Assembly (NCBI GenBank): GCA_027063295.1
Contig: JAMORZ010000108.1
Coordinates: 1 to 9,580 of the forward strand
DNA from: Sulfurimonas sp.
Lineage (GTDB): Bacteria; Campylobacterota; Campylobacteria; Campylobacterales; Sulfurimonadaceae
DNA length: 9,580 bases
Reading direction: 5' to 3'
Below the pieces are notes generated by a model that saw nothing but the letters and a program-made list of their open reading frames with translations, searched no databases and was not told the origin of the DNA. Shown here one piece after another: positions 6,162 through 9,580 of the stretch. The position numbers and the translations under genes are program-made. The first letter of the stretch is position 1; each line of letters starts with the position of its first letter.

Positions 6162-7274
6162 ATGTTACTTTTTACACCTGGACCAACCCCAGTACCACAA
6201 AATGTTCGTGATGCGATGAGTGCTGAGACAATGCACCATCGTACTCCAGAGTTTGAAGCTATCTTTGAAAAAACTCGTGCACACCTTTTTAAGTTGTTTA
6301 AAACAGATGAAGTGATTATGGTTGCATCATCTGGTACAGGTGCTATGGAAGCTGCTGTTATCAACCTTTGTCACAATACACTACTTAATATCAACTCAGG
6401 TAAGTTTGGCGAGCGTTTTGGAAAGATCGCTAAAGCACATGGACTTGGAAGCATTGAGATCAAAAATGAGTGGGATACACCTGCAAGTGTTGCTGAAGTT
6501 GAAGCAGAACTTAAGGCAAACCCACAGATCGATGCGATCGCTATTCAGGTGAGCGAATCTGCTGGTGGACTTCGCCACTCTGTAGAGGAGATTGCAGCTG
6601 CTGCAAAAGCTATCAACCCTGAGATTATGATTATTGCTGATGGGATTACTGCTGTTGGTGTTGAGCCAATAGATGTAACAAATATCGATGCACTCTTAGC
6701 TGGAAGCCAAAAAGCTCTTATGCTTCCTCCTGGACTTGCACTTTTGGGTCTTTCAAACGCAGCTATTGAGAAGATTGGTGAAGGAAAAGGGTATTATCTT
6801 AACCTTGCAAGTGAGATCAAAAAACAGCGCCAAAATACAACTGCATATACAGCAGCTACAACACTTACTATTGGACTTTTAGAAGTATTGGAGACTATTG
6901 AATCTGATGGTGGGATCGATGCACTTTATGCAAAAACTGCAATACGTGCAAACGCAACAAGGGGAGCACTGCAAGCTTTAGGGTTGCATATCTATCCTAA
7001 AAATCCTGCAAACTCTATGACAACTATCATGGATGAAAACGCAAGTGAGATCAGAAAACTACTCAAAGAAGAGTATGATGTCAATGTGGCTGGTGGACAG
7101 GATCATCTCAAAGGTAAGATTTTTCGTATCAATCAGATGGGACTTATAAGTGATTATGAGATGGTATGGGTACTCAATGCAGTTGAGCTTGCTTTAGATA
7201 AACTTGGTCGTCGCAAATATGACGGGAGTGCAAATAAGATATATAACCAAATCACTTTTGGTATTGGAGAGTAA
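6162..7274 (+). CDS. Class V PLP aminotransferase (serine/alanine-glyoxylate type)
   Basis: Fold-type I pyridoxal-phosphate enzyme, 370 residues, of the group holding alanine-glyoxylate, serine-pyruvate and serine-glyoxylate aminotransferases. The N-terminus FTPGPTPVP (4-12) is typical of the group. SSGTGAMEAA (56-65) is the phosphate-binding loop. D160 in IADGITAVG contacts the cofactor ring. K184 in AGSQKALMLPPGL (180-192) is the Schiff-base lysine. FRINQMG (321-327) matches the substrate-carboxylate arginine motif. All catalytic residues are present, so it should be active. The amino donor and acceptor cannot be assigned from sequence; serine, alanine or a phosphorylated substrate are all possible. 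The stop and the next start share one base (TAATG), indicating coupled translation with the HisZ-like gene. Confidence 0.9.
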   Translation: MLLFTPGPTPVPQNVRDAMSAETMHHRTPEFEAIFEKTRAHLFKLFKTDEVIMVASSGTGAMEAAVINLCHNTLLNINSGKFGERFGKIAKAHGLGSIEIKNEWDTPASVAEVEAELKANPQIDAIAIQVSESAGGLRHSVEEIAAAAKAINPEIMIIADGITAVGVEPIDVTNIDALLAGSQKALMLPPGLALLGLSNAAIEKIGEGKGYYLNLASEIKKQRQNTTAYTAATTLTIGLLEVLETIESDGGIDALYAKTAIRANATRGALQALGLHIYPKNPANSMTTIMDENASEIRKLLKEEYDVNVAGGQDHLKGKIFRINQMGLISDYEMVWVLNAVELALDKLGRRKYDGSANKIYNQITFGIGE

Positions 7275-8122
7275 TGATTTTAGAACACGAAATTCCATCT
7301 GGCTCGAAGCTCTACTTCGGTGCGTCTGCAAAAGTAAAACGCCATATTGAAAATGTAGCAAGTGAGATCTTAGATGCGCATGGATATGAGGAGATAGTAA
7401 CACCTGTATTTTCATACCATCAGCACCTTAGCATTGCAGATGAGAGAGAACTTATCCGTATCAATGATGCAAAAAACAATCCTCTCTCCCTTAGAGCTGA
7501 TTCTACTATTGATGTTGTTCGCATTATAGAGAAGCGTTTAGGAAAAAATACAGATCAGAAAAAGTGGTTTTATATCCAGCCTGTATTTACCTACCCAACC
7601 GTAGAACAATACCAAGTGGGTGTTGAGTTTATGGGGGAGAGTAAACTCTCAAGTGTGGCAAACCTTTCAAATGAAATCTTTACAAAACTTGAAGTTACAC
7701 CACTTATGCAGATCTCAAACATCAAAATCCCTGAAATTTTGGTAGAGATGTTTGATGAGTTAAGCATTGATGATTTTAGACATATAAATATTGACAAATT
7801 TATCAACCTCAAAGTGGAGTGGCTCACAAAGTTAGTTTATCTTCAATATATAGAGCAGATAGATGAGGTGATGGCAGTTGCACCACAAGAGATAGTTGCA
7901 GAGTTAGAGAAGATGAAAGATCTTTGTAGTGAGATGGAGTGTACAAATACAGTTTTAGCTCCATTGTATTATACAAAGATGCTCTATTATGATGAGCTTT
8001 TTTTCAGATGTATCATAGATAACGAGGTATTTGCTCGTGGTGGAAGATATAAAAATAACAACCTAACATCAGTAGGTTTTGCAATATACACAGATGTAAT
8101 TTGTGAACAATTAACAAAATAG
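7274..8122 (+). CDS. hisZ: HisZ-like ATP phosphoribosyltransferase regulatory subunit (short, divergent)
   Basis: Resembles the histidyl-tRNA synthetase catalytic fold without an anticodon domain, as in HisZ, which pairs with short-form HisG to carry out and regulate the first step of histidine synthesis. The 282-residue product contains FGASAKVKRHIENVASEIL (15-33), GYEEIVTPVFSY (37-48), LRADSTIDVVRI (73-84), a motif-2-like QPVFTYPTVEQYQVGVEFMG (102-121) and a motif-3-like FARGGRY (253-259). The motif 2 arginine seen in synthetases (VFR) is threonine here and the loop is shortened, so aminoacylation is not expected. It is shorter than the usual HisZ of roughly 320-390 residues. No other his gene is nearby. 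A HisRS paralogue of other function is the main alternative. Confidence 0.72.
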   Translation: MILEHEIPSGSKLYFGASAKVKRHIENVASEILDAHGYEEIVTPVFSYHQHLSIADERELIRINDAKNNPLSLRADSTIDVVRIIEKRLGKNTDQKKWFYIQPVFTYPTVEQYQVGVEFMGESKLSSVANLSNEIFTKLEVTPLMQISNIKIPEILVEMFDELSIDDFRHINIDKFINLKVEWLTKLVYLQYIEQIDEVMAVAPQEIVAELEKMKDLCSEMECTNTVLAPLYYTKMLYYDELFFRCIIDNEVFARGGRYKNNNLTSVGFAIYTDVICEQLTK

Positions 8123-8134
8123 GATAGAGAGATT

Positions 8135-9385
8135 ATGAAAGCAGATTTGATTGTTGGAATCCAATGGGGTGATGAAGGGAAAGGTAAGATTGTAGATCGT
8201 CTTGCATGTGAATACGATATGGTATGTAGAAGCCAAGGTGGACACAATGCTGGTCATACGATATGGGTAGATGGTGTAAAATATGCACTTCATCTTATCC
8301 CATCAGGTGTGCTCAACCCTGAAGCTATAAATGTAGTAGGAAACGGTGTAGTACTCTCTCCTGAGTCTATCATTAAAGAGATGGAGCAGTTTGAAGGGCT
8401 TGAAGGTCGTTTGTATATCTCCGATAAAGCACACTTAAATCTTCCTTACCATGCACTTATAGATCAGGCAAAAGAGCGTCTCAAAGGTGATAAAGCGATC
8501 GGTACAACAGGAAAAGGGATAGGGCCAGCTTATTCAGATAAGATCAACCGTGTAGGTCATCGTGTGGGCGAGCTTTTAAACCCTGCAAAACTTGCTGCTT
8601 CTATCTTAGAGTATTTTGAACAAAATAAAGCATTTTTTGAGGTGATGGATATTACTCCACAAAGTGAAATGGAGCTTATCGCTGAGTTAGAGGGGTATAA
8701 AGAGAAGCTTGCACCATTTATCACAGATACAACTCAGCTCGTTTGGAAAGCACTTGATGAGGAGAATAAGCGTGTTTTACTCGAAGGGGCTCAAGGTACT
8801 ATGCTTGATATCGATCATGGAACATACCCGTATGTAACATCATCTGCAACAGTTTCAGCTGGTGCTTGTACAGGTCTTGGGATTAATCCTAAAGATATAG
8901 GAAAAGTAACAGGTATCGTAAAAGCATACTGTACTCGTGTTGGAAACGGACCATTCCCATCTGAGGATCTCGGAGAAGATGGTAAACGTCTTGGTGAGCA
9001 GGGACATGAGTTTGGAACAACAACAGGGCGTGCTCGTCGTTGTGGTTGGTTTGATGCAGTTGCTACTCGCTATGCAAGTCGTCTCAATGGTTGTGATGAA
9101 CTTGCACTTATGAAGCTTGATGTACTTGATGGTTTTGATGAGGTAAAAGTGTGTGTTGCTTATGAGTATAATGGTGAAGAGATCGATTATCTTCCAGCTG
9201 ATTTGGAAAATGTAAAACCTATCTATAAAACTTTTAAAGGGTGGGATAAATCAGAAGGTGTTCGTAAGTTTGAAGATCTTCCACAATCTGCTCAAGATTA
9301 TGTGAAAATCATCGAAGAGATCTCTAAAACAAAAGTTGGGATCATCTCAACTTCACCAGAGAGAGATGATACAATCATCCTCTAA
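8135..9385 (+). CDS. purA: Adenylosuccinate synthetase
   Basis: Catalyses GTP-dependent joining of IMP and aspartate to give adenylosuccinate, the first committed step from IMP to AMP, in the cytoplasm. The full-length 416-residue product has GIQWGDEGKGKIVD (8-21) with catalytic D13, GGHNAGHT (35-42) with H41, TTGKGIGPAY (124-133), LEGAQGTMLDIDHGTYPYVT (216-235), GTTTGRARRCGW (294-305) and the guanine-binding end STSPERDDTI (405-414). ATG at 8135 follows AGGA/GAGAG sequences at 8121-8130 and begins 12 nt after the HisZ-like stop. The next gene follows 12 nt after its own stop. The spacing suggests one operon with hisZ upstream and fliJ downstream. Confidence 0.98.
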   Translation: MKADLIVGIQWGDEGKGKIVDRLACEYDMVCRSQGGHNAGHTIWVDGVKYALHLIPSGVLNPEAINVVGNGVVLSPESIIKEMEQFEGLEGRLYISDKAHLNLPYHALIDQAKERLKGDKAIGTTGKGIGPAYSDKINRVGHRVGELLNPAKLAASILEYFEQNKAFFEVMDITPQSEMELIAELEGYKEKLAPFITDTTQLVWKALDEENKRVLLEGAQGTMLDIDHGTYPYVTSSATVSAGACTGLGINPKDIGKVTGIVKAYCTRVGNGPFPSEDLGEDGKRLGEQGHEFGTTTGRARRCGWFDAVATRYASRLNGCDELALMKLDVLDGFDEVKVCVAYEYNGEEIDYLPADLENVKPIYKTFKGWDKSEGVRKFEDLPQSAQDYVKIIEEISKTKVGIISTSPERDDTIIL

Positions 9386-9397
9386 AAGAGTTTAGCT

Positions 9398-9580
9398 GTG
9401 AAAACTCGCTACACACCTTTGGTAACTGTGAAGAAAAACAGTATGCAAAAGAGCGAAAGAGCTGTAGAGAGTGCAAATACAACTCTCAATAGTGCTTCTG
9501 TAGCACTTCAACTTTCTTTAGAAACACTTGGGAGTCTTGAGTTCCCTCAAAGTGGATCTGTTAAAGAGATGTTAGCAGCA
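9398..9580 (+). CDS. fliJ: FliJ-like flagellar export protein, N-terminal part (3' end outside the window)
   Basis: The frame opens at GTG 9398 and stays open for 61 codons to the window edge. An AAAGAG site lies about 7 nt upstream (9385-9390). The product begins MKTRYTPLVTVKKNSMQKSE and continues as a charged helix with regularly spaced leucines (VALQLSLETLGSL). That is the FliJ pattern: a short 'R(F/Y)xPLxxVKK' start and then a long coiled coil. FliJ links the export ATPase FliI to the gate protein FlhA in the flagellar secretion apparatus. As I recall, purA is followed by a FliJ homologue in H. pylori (HP0255-HP0256) and C. jejuni (Cj1498c-Cj1497c), and this order supports the call. Too little sequence is present to judge the whole protein. 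An internal ATG lies at 9443. Confidence 0.72.
   Translation, partial: MKTRYTPLVTVKKNSMQKSERAVESANTTLNSASVALQLSLETLGSLEFPQSGSVKEMLAA

Overview
The window looks like ordinary chromosome from a free-living member of the Campylobacterota (formerly Epsilonproteobacteria), most like the Sulfurimonas/Sulfuricurvum side of that phylum. This is inferred from AT-rich DNA, short gene spacing, protein resemblance (an IF3 very like the Campylobacter one) and a purA gene followed directly by a FliJ-like gene, an arrangement I recall from Helicobacter pylori and Campylobacter jejuni. No species can be named from the sequence alone. I see no phage, insertion sequence, CRISPR array, tRNA or rRNA.

Left part (1-3365): the 3' end of thrS runs into infC, whose TTG start overlaps the thrS stop. 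A perfect hairpin terminator then separates infC from a convergent YajR-type MFS efflux transporter. The transporter shares a short AT-rich divergent promoter region with rdgB (inosine/xanthosine triphosphate pyrophosphatase).

Middle part (3362-5595, minus strand): read in transcription order this is uppP (undecaprenyl-diphosphate phosphatase), a likely 30-residue small protein with a very strong ribosome binding site, an IscU/NifU-N-like protein lacking the usual first cluster cysteine, and a probable ferritin-like diiron protein. The last two overlap by 8 nt and look translationally coupled. The ferritin-like gene overlaps the end of rdgB tail to tail. This iron-flavoured pair plus the small ORF is the least explained part of the window.

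Right part (5690-9580, plus strand): a single-domain CheY-type response regulator is followed by a tight cluster of a class V aminotransferase, a short HisZ-like protein (1-nt overlap), purA, and the first 61 codons of a FliJ-like flagellar export gene cut by the window edge. Purine (rdgB, purA) and histidine (hisZ) metabolism share nucleotide intermediates, and the CheY-like and FliJ-like genes belong to signalling and motility. These are mostly housekeeping genes placed close together rather than one dedicated pathway.

No clear new multi-gene system is visible. The best leads are the 30-residue ORF, the ligand-depleted IscU-like protein with its ferritin-like partner, and the short HisZ that has lost synthetase motif residues.
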